Notes under the pieces: model-generated
Told to the model about the DNA's origin: nothing
What the model saw: only the letters and a program-made list of their open reading frames with translations
Databases searched by the model: none
Assembly (NCBI GenBank): GCA_903939735.1
Contig: CAJAIA010000012.1
Span: 1-64,000 of the forward strand
DNA length: 64,000 nucleotides
Source of the DNA: an uncultured Ignavibacteria bacterium
GTDB lineage: Bacteria; Bacteroidota; Ignavibacteria; Kapaibacteriales; Kapaibacteriaceae
Direction: 5' to 3'
Shown: positions 1-7,925 of the stretch, in pieces
Layout of the letters: each line of letters starts with the position of its first letter
How positions within the stretch are numbered: position 1 is the first letter of the stretch
Position numbers and translations under genes: made by a program

Positions 1-128
1 AAGGTGGCAGGTCGCTGTGTGTGCCGTCCGAGGAACTGCAGCACTTGCTCTGGTTGCTGTGCGGACACAAGCGTCGCACAGAACGTAAGAATGAGAAGTG
101 AAAAGAATTTGTCCCAACGACGTATCAT
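1..128 (-). CDS. N-terminus of a secreted protein (partial, runs off left edge)
   Basis: An open frame begins with ATG at 128 on the minus strand and runs off the left edge without a stop, giving 42 residues. The N-terminus is a classic signal peptide: Arg/Lys residues, then a hydrophobic stretch (FFSLLILTFCATLVSA), then AQQ as a likely signal peptidase I site. The mature part seen is too short to identify. It is divergent from the DUF6438 lipoprotein gene at 235. The product is exported, but its function cannot be given. Confidence 0.6.
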   Translation of the reverse strand, partial: MIRRWDKFFSLLILTFCATLVSAQQPEQVLQFLGRHTQRPAT

Positions 129-234
129 TGTCGGCCTCAACTGTAAAGAAGGATGATCTGCACGGGTACAAAACTCCACTTCGGGTGTGAGGCACGTGTT
201 ACGTCTGCATCAACAAACTATTACGTCTGTTACC

Positions 235-708
235 ATGAAGTATCATCGATTCCTTCTCCCTCTCTTCTGTGTTCTCCTCACGTCCTGTGCAGCCCCCAAT
301 GCAAAGCGCTGCGTCGAGAGCTTTGATCGCTCGTCATTGCGTGTGACGATCTCTAAGGGCGCGTGCTTCGGACAATGTCCGATCTATACTGGGGTCGTGC
401 TTGGTGACGGAACTGTGGAGTACTATGGCGAGCGCTTCGTCGAACGCGAAGGGGCTTACACTGGCAAGATCTCTCCCGAGGACCTCTGCGCTATTGTGAC
501 CGAGATCGAAACGCGTAAGCTGATGATAGTCGACACATCCTATGTAGAAGAGGTGCCCGATGCACCAATGACGAAGATCACGATCGCCATGCGCGGTAGG
601 TCAACGGCAGTGCTCTGGAACCTCACAACACCGGAGTTGTTCCGCGCGCTGCAGTCACTCATGGTGAAGGCAACTCACGAGAATCCAGCTCTCGTAAAGA
701 GCGAGTGA
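235..708 (+). CDS. DUF6438-type lipoprotein
   Basis: Protein of 157 residues. I chose the ATG at 235 because it gives a clean lipoprotein signal (MKYHRF, hydrophobic core, lipobox LLTSC), whereas the open frame further upstream only adds a non-signal extension. The mature part has the pattern SKGACFGQCPIYTGVVLGDG followed by TVEYYGERF, which matches DUF6438: a short domain with a conserved CFGxCPxY motif and a predicted beta-rich fold. The role of the family is unknown to me. The product should be anchored in a membrane facing the periplasm. It stands alone and converges on ubiE, 12 nt away. The domain call rests on motif recognition only. Confidence 0.7.
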   Translation: MKYHRFLLPLFCVLLTSCAAPNAKRCVESFDRSSLRVTISKGACFGQCPIYTGVVLGDGTVEYYGERFVEREGAYTGKISPEDLCAIVTEIETRKLMIVDTSYVEEVPDAPMTKITIAMRGRSTAVLWNLTTPELFRALQSLMVKATHENPALVKSE

Positions 709-720
709 GTCCGGTTGGCG

Positions 721-1422
721 TTAGGCCTTCGGCTCGATAACTGTACCGACATAGAGGAATGCAATGCCACCGGTGAGTTCACGGTAGGTGCAATCCTTGA
801 GACGTCCGGTTGACGTCATGAGATCGGTAAACGCTTCGCGGCAAGGAAATGCCGCTGCGGTTGTTGGCAAGTATTCGTACGCTTGACGGTTCCCCGTGAC
901 AAGTCCACCAATGAACGGAATCACGTACCGACTGTATGCACCATAGAGCATGCCCATGATGCCGCGGGGCTGACCAAACTCCAGCACCACAACCTTGCCC
1001 CCTGGCTTTACGACGCGCGCCATATCTGCAAGGGCTACACGCGGTACGTCCACATTGCGAATACCAAACGAGATACTTGCAGCGTCAAATGTTGCATCGG
1101 CGTAGGGAAGATGCATGGCATCGGCGACCTCGAACTCGACGTCCAAGCCGTTTCGTTGCGCCTTGCCTGGTGCGTACGACAGCATGTCGGCATTGAAGTC
1201 TGTACCGACAACACGTCCGGTTGCACCAACAGTGCGTTTGAAAGCCAACGCTAGGTCACCAGTTCCCGTTGCACAATCGAGCACACTGCTGCCCTTCCGC
1301 ACCCCACTAGAGGCAACAGTTGCTTTGCGCCAGAGGTGATGAATTCCGAACGAGAGAATCGAATTAGCTCGGTCGTACGATGCGGCGATGTCCGAGAACA
1401 TCGCATGGACTGCTTGGCTCAT
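721..1422 (-). CDS. ubiE: Demethylmenaquinone methyltransferase (UbiE/MenG)
   Basis: Protein of 233 residues, the usual length. It methylates the naphthoquinol ring in the last step of menaquinone synthesis, using S-adenosylmethionine. The N-terminal family signature FSDIAASYDRAN is at residues 9-20. SAM motif I (VLDCATGTGDLA) is at about 47-58. The family motif with SISFGIRNVD follows in the middle, and the C-terminus has the expected LTGGIAFLYVG. Its ATG overlaps the stop of the upstream flavoprotein gene by 4 nt, so the two are cotranscribed and probably translationally coupled. A ubiquinone role is less likely because relatives in this group use menaquinone. Confidence 0.93.
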   Translation of the reverse strand: MSQAVHAMFSDIAASYDRANSILSFGIHHLWRKATVASSGVRKGSSVLDCATGTGDLALAFKRTVGATGRVVGTDFNADMLSYAPGKAQRNGLDVEFEVADAMHLPYADATFDAASISFGIRNVDVPRVALADMARVVKPGGKVVVLEFGQPRGIMGMLYGAYSRYVIPFIGGLVTGNRQAYEYLPTTAAAFPCREAFTDLMTSTGRLKDCTYRELTGGIAFLYVGTVIEPKA

Positions 1423-2882
1423 GCGTCAAAAATACGTTGAACGGTGTTCCACGCCCCCATCATAACTGCGGGCGTGCCCTGACCGGGAAACACACTATCG
1501 CCAATCATGTAGAGTCCATGGAATGGAGTTTTGTTCGGCGGTAGCGTCAAGAGTGGACGTCGAATGTCGTGCGGGATACCACCCACATACCCACGATACC
1601 GTCCGGTATAGCGTTCCCATGTCTGCGGCGTACCACCCTCGACGTGCAACATCTGCATGCCCTCGAACTCGTGCATGCGACGCTTGATCAGCGCGAGCAT
1701 GCCGTCGATGATCTGCTGCTTGCGCTCTCGGGCAACCTCCGGCGAACAATCATCCCAATCGTCAGCAAGCGCGTGTGTACTAGCAGTAACGGTTGTGTGC
1801 CCTTCAGGCGCCTTTTCGTTGTCGGTAGGATGCGAGATCGTGAGGAAGAGCGAGCCCGAATGCACAAATGGAATCGGTTCGTCGAGATACAACTGCACAT
1901 ACGTCGATGGAATCTTCGGCACACCATCGAGTGCGAAGTACAACGTAAGCCCAACCCATGATCGATCAAACGTCGATGCCTTGCTCGTGAAATAGCGCTG
2001 CACACGATCCCCCGTGAGCGACTGCATGTTCCAGATTGGAATCGACGAGACCACGGTGCGCGCGTGGTAGCACTCACCGTTGGCGCACATCACTTCCCAC
2101 ATACCGTTGCGTTGTGTGATCGACGTCACAGCACGACGGAACTTGACCGTTGCACCATGAGCTGTTGCATGTCGCATCAACTGGAGCACGGGCTTCACCA
2201 TACCGCCAATTGGATAGTATGTCTCCGATGGATACGTCAAGCCCATTGCACCTGTGAGATACGGGGCTCGCATGGCGGAATTCTGCGTGCTAATGAGCAG
2301 TTGCTCATCGATGAATTCACGGAACGCTGGTGTATCAACACCGTATCGCTTCAACAACACCTCAACAGGTCGAACCAACCCGGGCAGAAGTCCGACGTTT
2401 GATAGCATCGATGGTGCCGCGAGCGCAAGCAGTTCGCCGATGCTCGTGGGCGGAATCGCATGCGTGTGTCCAACCAGACCATACACACGTTGCTCAAGCT
2501 CGTACTGTGCGTTCCAGAACCCTGCTTGATCGCCCGTGAAGTGACGTTCCGCTTCGGCGATCCATGTCTGTTTGTCGGCCCAGCGCACAACATCATCGCC
2601 CTGACGGCGGATGATCATGCCGGGATCTTGCTTGATGAGGTTCGGCGTCAGACCGAGGTGTCCAAAGACGCGTCCCGCAGGTTGATGCGGCTGCATGCCG
2701 CTGATGGTGGTCGCGCCAACGTCGAATGAGTACTTCCCGGTACGGAAAAAGGAAGCGCATCCACCAAGGGTCTCGTGAGCCTCAAGGACGGTCACATCCT
2801 TGCCCTCATGCGCGAGCAACGCGGCTGCCGTCATCCCGGCATAGCCGGCACCAAGCACAAGAATATCTGAAGTGTGGGTCAC
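1419..2882 (-). CDS. FAD-dependent desaturase/isomerase of the CrtI/CRTISO superfamily
   Basis: About 487 residues if the GTG at 2882 is the start. This places the dinucleotide-binding motif DILVLGAGYAGMTAAALLA immediately at the N-terminus, as is normal for the family. An ATG at 2933 is also in frame but would overlap the start of the divergent gene. The FAD-binding beta-alpha-beta motif is followed by VTVLEAHETLGGCASFF. The C-terminus has the family FAD motif GLYMIGDSVFPGQGTPAVMM. Relatives act on polyisoprenoids, for example phytoene desaturases, carotene cis-trans isomerase (CRTISO) and retinol saturase. The substrate cannot be read from sequence. The 4-nt overlap with ubiE suggests action on a quinone side chain or a carotenoid made from the same polyprenyl pool. 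Confidence 0.75.
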   Translation of the reverse strand: MTHTSDILVLGAGYAGMTAAALLAHEGKDVTVLEAHETLGGCASFFRTGKYSFDVGATTISGMQPHQPAGRVFGHLGLTPNLIKQDPGMIIRRQGDDVVRWADKQTWIAEAERHFTGDQAGFWNAQYELEQRVYGLVGHTHAIPPTSIGELLALAAPSMLSNVGLLPGLVRPVEVLLKRYGVDTPAFREFIDEQLLISTQNSAMRAPYLTGAMGLTYPSETYYPIGGMVKPVLQLMRHATAHGATVKFRRAVTSITQRNGMWEVMCANGECYHARTVVSSIPIWNMQSLTGDRVQRYFTSKASTFDRSWVGLTLYFALDGVPKIPSTYVQLYLDEPIPFVHSGSLFLTISHPTDNEKAPEGHTTVTASTHALADDWDDCSPEVARERKQQIIDGMLALIKRRMHEFEGMQMLHVEGGTPQTWERYTGRYRGYVGGIPHDIRRPLLTLPPNKTPFHGLYMIGDSVFPGQGTPAVMMGAWNTVQRIFDA

Positions 2883-2931
2883 GTGTGGCAAACAGCAGCG
2901 TGTGGCATCAAGTTCCACCGTATTTTTTGAC

Positions 2932-5900
2932 ATGCGATTCTTCATCATGGCGATCAGTCTGTGCGTGTCCATCGTTCTGCTACAGGCAGAGCACGACGAG
3001 CGCGAGCATGTACGCCAACGCTTTGAAGATATGCGTTCTCGCCGAGTTCCGCGCGGTGGTGATGTTGCACCTGACGCACGTTCCCGTGCACTCGATGCAG
3101 CACGTCGTTATCAGCAGCGATCACCGGAGCAAACGCAAGAGCAACGACAATGGTCTATTGTCGGACCCCTTGCGACGGCCGGACGTGTGAAATCAATCGT
3201 TGTCGATCCAGACAATCCATCGATCATCTACGCAGCCGCCGCAGCCGGCGGCGTGTGGAAGTCCACAAACGGCGGTGATCAATGGGTGCCCATCATGGAC
3301 GATGCCAATGGTATCGCCATGGGGACTCTTGCCATTGCTCCGGCGTCTTCATCAACGATCTATGCAGGAACTGGTGAACAAGTCACGGGCGCTAACATCT
3401 TCCTCGGCGCTGGACTGCTTCGATCGACGAACGCGGGTGTGTCGTGGGACGTCATCGGATTGACATCTGTAGGATCATGCTCGCGTATCATGCTTCCTCC
3501 GTCGCAGCCATCAACGATCTACGTTGCAGCGATGAACGAACACGGTGGACTCTGGAAGAGTGTCGATGGTGGCTCGACGTGGAACCGACTGACAGTGATG
3601 GATGTGTACGACGCATCGATGCATCCGAGCGACGACAACACGATCATCATGGCAGTGCGCGACATCGGATTGATTCGAAGCACCGATGGCGGAGCTTCGT
3701 GGAGTCCGGCGATGACAGGACTCAGCGGACGCGTCGGCCGCATGAGTGTTCAACACGCACCAAGCAATGGATCACGTGTCTACGCGCTCTGCGAGCTTGA
3801 TGATCGCGCCCATATCGCAGCGTCGTCTGACGGTGGATTGTCGTGGCGCGTTGTATATCGCGATTCATCGGGCTGCTTCTTCACCGGCACGTGTCAGCTC
3901 AAGGACGGACAAGGCTTTTATGACAACGTCATTGCCGTGTGCCCCACCTCGCCGGATACTGTTCTTGTGGGAGGCATCGATCTGCTGCGCACAACCGATG
4001 GTGGACAGACATGGACAAACGTCACACAAGGCTATGCCGACGGATCAGGCAACAACCACCCACACGTCGATCAGCACGCGATCTGTTTCGATCCGCACGA
4101 CGCATCGCATGTCTGGGTTGGCAACGACGGCGGTATCATGGAAAGTCGCGACGCAGGTGCAACATGGCTTCCACGTAACAACGGACTCGCCGTTACGCAA
4201 TTCTATGCCGTCGATATTGATCGATCTCTGCGCTCACGGGTGGTCGGAGGAACACAAGACAACGGCACCCTGGTCACACGCGACGCCATCGAATGGGATA
4301 CGGTGATGGATGGGGATGCCATGACAACCCTCCATCTACCGAACGAACCAAATGTCATCATCACCGCCGGTCCACGCGGTGCATTCATGCGTATTGAACT
4401 ATCAGAGAATCGCTTCGCACGCCGATTACAGACCGGACTGGTACTCACCGAGCCGTGTGAGTGGGTTGCGCCACTCGTGATTGATCCTGACGTTCCTCGT
4501 ACGCTCTACACAGGACGTCAACGCGTGTATCGCAGCGACAACAGTGGCGATGCATGGCGTCCGATCTCACCTCCCCTGTCGAACACCGTTTCAGCACTCG
4601 CTATCTCCCCGGCCGATGCATCAATCATCTGGGCGGGTGGCTCGTATGGCGACCTTATCGTGTCGACAGATGCAGGCTCGACATGGCGCAGCGCGTTTAC
4701 CGCTCCCCTTCCGCAGCAATTCGTCAGCAGCATTGCGTGCTCGCCTCGCGATCCATCAACAGTGTACGTAAGCTATGCTTCGTATGGTACTTCGCATGTG
4801 TGGAAGAGCACCGATATGGGCGCAACGTGGCTCTCTGTATGGGAACACATGCCCGATGCACCTGTGAATGCACTCTGCATCCATCCTGATGATCACGATG
4901 TCGTGTACGCCGCAACTGACATCGGTGTGTACACGTCACGTGATGGTGGTCGCACATGGTCAGCCCATGGGAAGGAGCTTCCACGCTCTCCCGTGGTTGA
5001 TCTCAAACTCGACGCAACGCTCGGGATACTTCGTGCCGCAACACACGGACGTGGCATCTGGGAACTGCCGCTTTCAGGCGATGTTGCCGTCGCTCCGCAC
5101 GTGGTTGTACCCGCTGGTGGCGAGGTGCTGTATCCCGGACAGATCCGCTCAATTCAGTGGCGTGGGATGTCCGGCAGAGTTACGATTGATGTGTCGTACG
5201 CGAAAGGTGGAACGTGGACTGAGATAGCACGAGATGTTGATCCGCATACGTATCGCTGGGTGATTCCAGCGCGCTTCACAGCTGATGCTCGCATACGGAT
5301 TACAGCAGGCGATGGCAGCAGTGCGATGAGTCGGTCGTTCGCCATTGAACCTCCACGTCGGGGCACGATCCTCGAGCGACATGCCCTGTCGTGGACAGCC
5401 TATGGTGTAGCGTGGGATGGACGTGAGGGATTGTGGACGACAGACCTTCGTCGAAATGTGCTCACGCGAATTGATCGCACAACCTACGCCGTAACTAAGC
5501 GCGTAGTGCTCGAGGGTGCCGGCGATAGTCTGTTCCTCGATCTCGCCTACGATACAACACAGCACCTCATCTATGTGCATCGTCTAAATGATCTGCAAGG
5601 CACAAGCACGAGTGTGATTGTTGTCGACACGAACGGGATCGTTCAGACCACCTATGCATCGGGTGCCCAACGGTATGGCATCGGACTTGCCCTCGACCGT
5701 GGTGAACTGGTTGCATGCGAACGCGATGGCGACCAACGCATCGTCCGCATGAACCCCTCTACAGGTGCTGTGCTCGGCGAGGGTCGAATTCCCTATGCAA
5801 CACCGCTTAGTCCGCGTGGGATGACGATCGACAGCGCTGGACGCATTCACATGGTGACGACAACGTTTGCGGCAGATCGTAGTTCTCTCATGCGAGCTGA

Positions 5901-6372
5901 CGTCGAGCAATTCACCGACGCTTCCTCTCCGATGCGTACATCAACCATGCCTGCAATGATGCCCATGGGCCCGATCAACGCACGCGGTCTCGAGCGCGAC
6001 CACCGTGATGGCAGCTTCTGGATTACCGACATCGACGGTGTTGTATGGAAGATCGCCGGCGATGAAGCTGGCAACCCTCCAATGAGTGTCGACGCTCGTC
6101 ACCCTGAATCACCGAAGGTTTCCATATCGCCGATCCCAGCCCGGGGCTCAGTTGCAATCGATGTACACACCGAGCGAAATGGCGTACTTCAAGCTGATGT
6201 CCGCGATATCACAGGTGGAGTTGTGCTCACATTCCCGCTTCGGCTGGTACGTGAAGACGAGCCCACAACGCTACGCATTGGCGCAGGGAGCATCCCAGCT
6301 GGTACGTACGTCTTCACCTGCTCAGTGGCTGGAGAAGCTCAAATTCGCCGTACGTTTGTAGTGGTTCCATAA
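2932..6372 (+). CDS. Large secreted Asp-box (sortilin/VPS10-like) beta-propeller protein with T9SS sorting domain
   Basis: Protein of 1146 residues from the ATG at 2932, which starts a signal peptide (MRFFIMAISLCVSIVLLQA). At least ten Asp-box motifs of the form S-x-D/N-x-G-x-x-W are visible (for example STNGGDQW, SVDGGSTW, SRDAGATW, STDMGATW, SRDGGRTW), typical of ten-bladed sortilin-type propellers. After about residue 720 come an Ig-like segment and then a second propeller-like region. The last 80 or so residues (KVSISPIPARGSV to RRTFVVVP) fit a T9SS type A C-terminal sorting domain. The protein is probably displayed on the surface or released. A related protein lies at 37698-40352 on the other strand. 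A TATTTTTTG element sits just before the start. Confidence 0.85.
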   Translation: MRFFIMAISLCVSIVLLQAEHDEREHVRQRFEDMRSRRVPRGGDVAPDARSRALDAARRYQQRSPEQTQEQRQWSIVGPLATAGRVKSIVVDPDNPSIIYAAAAAGGVWKSTNGGDQWVPIMDDANGIAMGTLAIAPASSSTIYAGTGEQVTGANIFLGAGLLRSTNAGVSWDVIGLTSVGSCSRIMLPPSQPSTIYVAAMNEHGGLWKSVDGGSTWNRLTVMDVYDASMHPSDDNTIIMAVRDIGLIRSTDGGASWSPAMTGLSGRVGRMSVQHAPSNGSRVYALCELDDRAHIAASSDGGLSWRVVYRDSSGCFFTGTCQLKDGQGFYDNVIAVCPTSPDTVLVGGIDLLRTTDGGQTWTNVTQGYADGSGNNHPHVDQHAICFDPHDASHVWVGNDGGIMESRDAGATWLPRNNGLAVTQFYAVDIDRSLRSRVVGGTQDNGTLVTRDAIEWDTVMDGDAMTTLHLPNEPNVIITAGPRGAFMRIELSENRFARRLQTGLVLTEPCEWVAPLVIDPDVPRTLYTGRQRVYRSDNSGDAWRPISPPLSNTVSALAISPADASIIWAGGSYGDLIVSTDAGSTWRSAFTAPLPQQFVSSIACSPRDPSTVYVSYASYGTSHVWKSTDMGATWLSVWEHMPDAPVNALCIHPDDHDVVYAATDIGVYTSRDGGRTWSAHGKELPRSPVVDLKLDATLGILRAATHGRGIWELPLSGDVAVAPHVVVPAGGEVLYPGQIRSIQWRGMSGRVTIDVSYAKGGTWTEIARDVDPHTYRWVIPARFTADARIRITAGDGSSAMSRSFAIEPPRRGTILERHALSWTAYGVAWDGREGLWTTDLRRNVLTRIDRTTYAVTKRVVLEGAGDSLFLDLAYDTTQHLIYVHRLNDLQGTSTSVIVVDTNGIVQTTYASGAQRYGIGLALDRGELVACERDGDQRIVRMNPSTGAVLGEGRIPYATPLSPRGMTIDSAGRIHMVTTTFAADRSSLMRADVEQFTDASSPMRTSTMPAMMPMGPINARGLERDHRDGSFWITDIDGVVWKIAGDEAGNPPMSVDARHPESPKVSISPIPARGSVAIDVHTERNGVLQADVRDITGGVVLTFPLRLVREDEPTTLRIGAGSIPAGTYVFTCSVAGEAQIRRTFVVVP

Positions 6373-6383
6373 CAGAAATCTGC

Positions 6384-6596
6384 ATGCTGCACCTCGTTCT
6401 TGCCGTCATCGTCATCGGCATCGTCTGGTTCGCCTGGATCAACTTCAAAGAGATCGGACTCATTCGCACGAAACACGCCGACCTCAACGATGATGAGCGA
6501 CGTGTACTTCAGATGCGCCACATTAATCGCGTTATACTCTGCATGATCCTCTTAGCAATCATGCCATGGATATTCATTCTCACGAAAGAGCAATGA
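6384..6596 (+). CDS. Small two-helix membrane protein
   Basis: Seventy residues with two hydrophobic helices (about 1-19 and 49-66) joined by a charged cytoplasmic-type loop rich in Lys, Arg, Asp and Glu. Its TGA overlaps the ATG of the following LOG gene (ATGA at 6593), which supports it as a real, translationally coupled gene. No family recognised. The tight coupling to two LOG-family enzymes suggests a shared transcript but not a function. Confidence 0.6.
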   Translation: MLHLVLAVIVIGIVWFAWINFKEIGLIRTKHADLNDDERRVLQMRHINRVILCMILLAIMPWIFILTKEQ

Positions 6597-7333
6597 GCAA
6601 CAAGCCGATCATCAAACATCCACCACATGTTGGATCGACATCTGAACGCGAGTTCCTTGAGGGACCACACTCGAGATTACGTGAGTTCAGTTTTGTGCTG
6701 CGCGTGATGCGTGAGTTTATCCGCGGGTTCCGCGTTCTCCACTTCATCGGACCCTGCACGACAGTGTTTGGTTCGGCACGCTTTGCCGAAGACCATCCGT
6801 ACTATCGCATGGGTATGGAAGTCGGTGCACGTCTTGCCGAAATGGGTTTTACCGTACTCACAGGCGGTGGTCCAGGCATCATGGAGGCAGCCAATCGCGG
6901 CGCAAAGGAAGCTGGCGGAACGAGCATCGGACTCAACATTGAACTTCCGTTTGAGCAACACTCCAACCCATGGCTCGATGTCATGATCGAGTTCGAGCAC
7001 TTCTTTGTCCGTAAGGTCATGCTCGTGAAGTACTCCATGGGCTTCGTCGTAATGCCAGGGGGCTTCGGCACGATGGATGAGTTGTTCGAAGCAATCACGC
7101 TGATGCAGACGAAGAAGATCACCAACTTCCCTATCGTTCTGATGGGCACCGAGTACTATGGCGAGATGGTCAAACAGCTCACCGATAAGATGCTCGAGCA
7201 AGGCACGATCTCACCTTCCGACCTCGACTTGTTCTGTCTTACCGACAGTATCGACGAAATGGAGGCGTACCTACGCTCGCGCGTAGTGAAACGCTTCGGT
7301 CTTAAGCAACAGCTCTTTATTCCAAAACGATGA
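6593..7333 (+). CDS. LOG-family protein (TIGR00730 type), long form
   Basis: Protein of 246 residues, started at the ATG overlapping the previous stop; an in-frame ATG at 6566 would overlap further without adding any conserved sequence. It has the LOG (lysine decarboxylase-like) Rossmann fold with VTVFGSAR-like (TVFGSARFAEDHPYY), TGGGPGIMEAANRGA and the catalytic PGGFGTMDELFEA motif. Family members hydrolyse nucleoside 5'-monophosphates (cytokinin riboside monophosphate, or AMP-type substrates) to free the base and ribose 5-phosphate. The old lysine decarboxylase annotation is incorrect. It overlaps the next gene, a second LOG protein, by 4 nt. Confidence 0.85.
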   Translation: MSNKPIIKHPPHVGSTSEREFLEGPHSRLREFSFVLRVMREFIRGFRVLHFIGPCTTVFGSARFAEDHPYYRMGMEVGARLAEMGFTVLTGGGPGIMEAANRGAKEAGGTSIGLNIELPFEQHSNPWLDVMIEFEHFFVRKVMLVKYSMGFVVMPGGFGTMDELFEAITLMQTKKITNFPIVLMGTEYYGEMVKQLTDKMLEQGTISPSDLDLFCLTDSIDEMEAYLRSRVVKRFGLKQQLFIPKR

Positions 7334-7911
7334 ACATTCTGATCTACTGCGGTGCTCGCCTCGGCAACGATCCGCTGCTCCAAACAACAGTTGAACGTGT
7401 CGGACAAGCCATTGTAGATCGACGATGGAATCTCGTGTATGGAGGGGGCGGTGTAGGCCTAATGGGCATCGTTGCACGCACGGTTCTGCAAGGGGGCGGG
7501 CATGTAACAGGGATCATCCCAACATTCCTCAATACAGCTGAAGTAGCACTCAACACATGTACAGTGCTCCATGAAGTGGAATCGATGCACGAACGCAAGC
7601 AACAGATGATAGCCATAGCAGATATCATTGTTGCACTGCCGGGTGGTTATGGTACACTCGATGAGCTCTTTGAAGCCCTTACATGGCGTCAACTTGGTCT
7701 GCATGCATGTCCGATTGGACTGCTCAATGTTGATGGCTTTTACGATAGCATTCTTGCGCTTCGCGATGAGTTTCAGCGTCGCTCATTCATCGACGACAAC
7801 GTGGCTTCGATGCTCACAATATCCGATAGCATCGATACGCTCTTCGATGCACTCCGTGACGAACACATGTCCAACGGCGGTCCATTGCCGACGCAGCTCG
7901 AACGCGGATAA
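7330..7911 (+). CDS. LOG-family nucleoside 5'-monophosphate phosphoribohydrolase, short form
   Basis: Protein of 193 residues, the standard length for bacterial LOG enzymes. Visible motifs are YGGGGVGLMG at about residues 37-46 and the active-site loop ALPGGYGTLDELFEALTW in the middle. The predicted reaction is N6-substituted AMP plus water giving a free base and ribose 5-phosphate. Its ATG overlaps the stop of the longer LOG gene, so the two paralogues are coexpressed. They differ in length and N-terminus, which argues against a recent duplication. The physiological substrate is unknown. Confidence 0.87.
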   Translation: MNILIYCGARLGNDPLLQTTVERVGQAIVDRRWNLVYGGGGVGLMGIVARTVLQGGGHVTGIIPTFLNTAEVALNTCTVLHEVESMHERKQQMIAIADIIVALPGGYGTLDELFEALTWRQLGLHACPIGLLNVDGFYDSILALRDEFQRRSFIDDNVASMLTISDSIDTLFDALRDEHMSNGGPLPTQLERG

Positions 7912-7925
7912 GGGAAGCACACGTC

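Noticed and set aside
2931-2934. Divergent genes apparently sharing the same CATG as start codons
   Set aside because: The minus-strand flavoprotein has a better GTG start at 2882 just before its FAD motif, leaving about 50 nt between the genes.
6593-7911. LOG genes as lysine decarboxylases
   Set aside because: The PGGxGTxxE motif is that of phosphoribohydrolases; the decarboxylase label is a historical misannotation.
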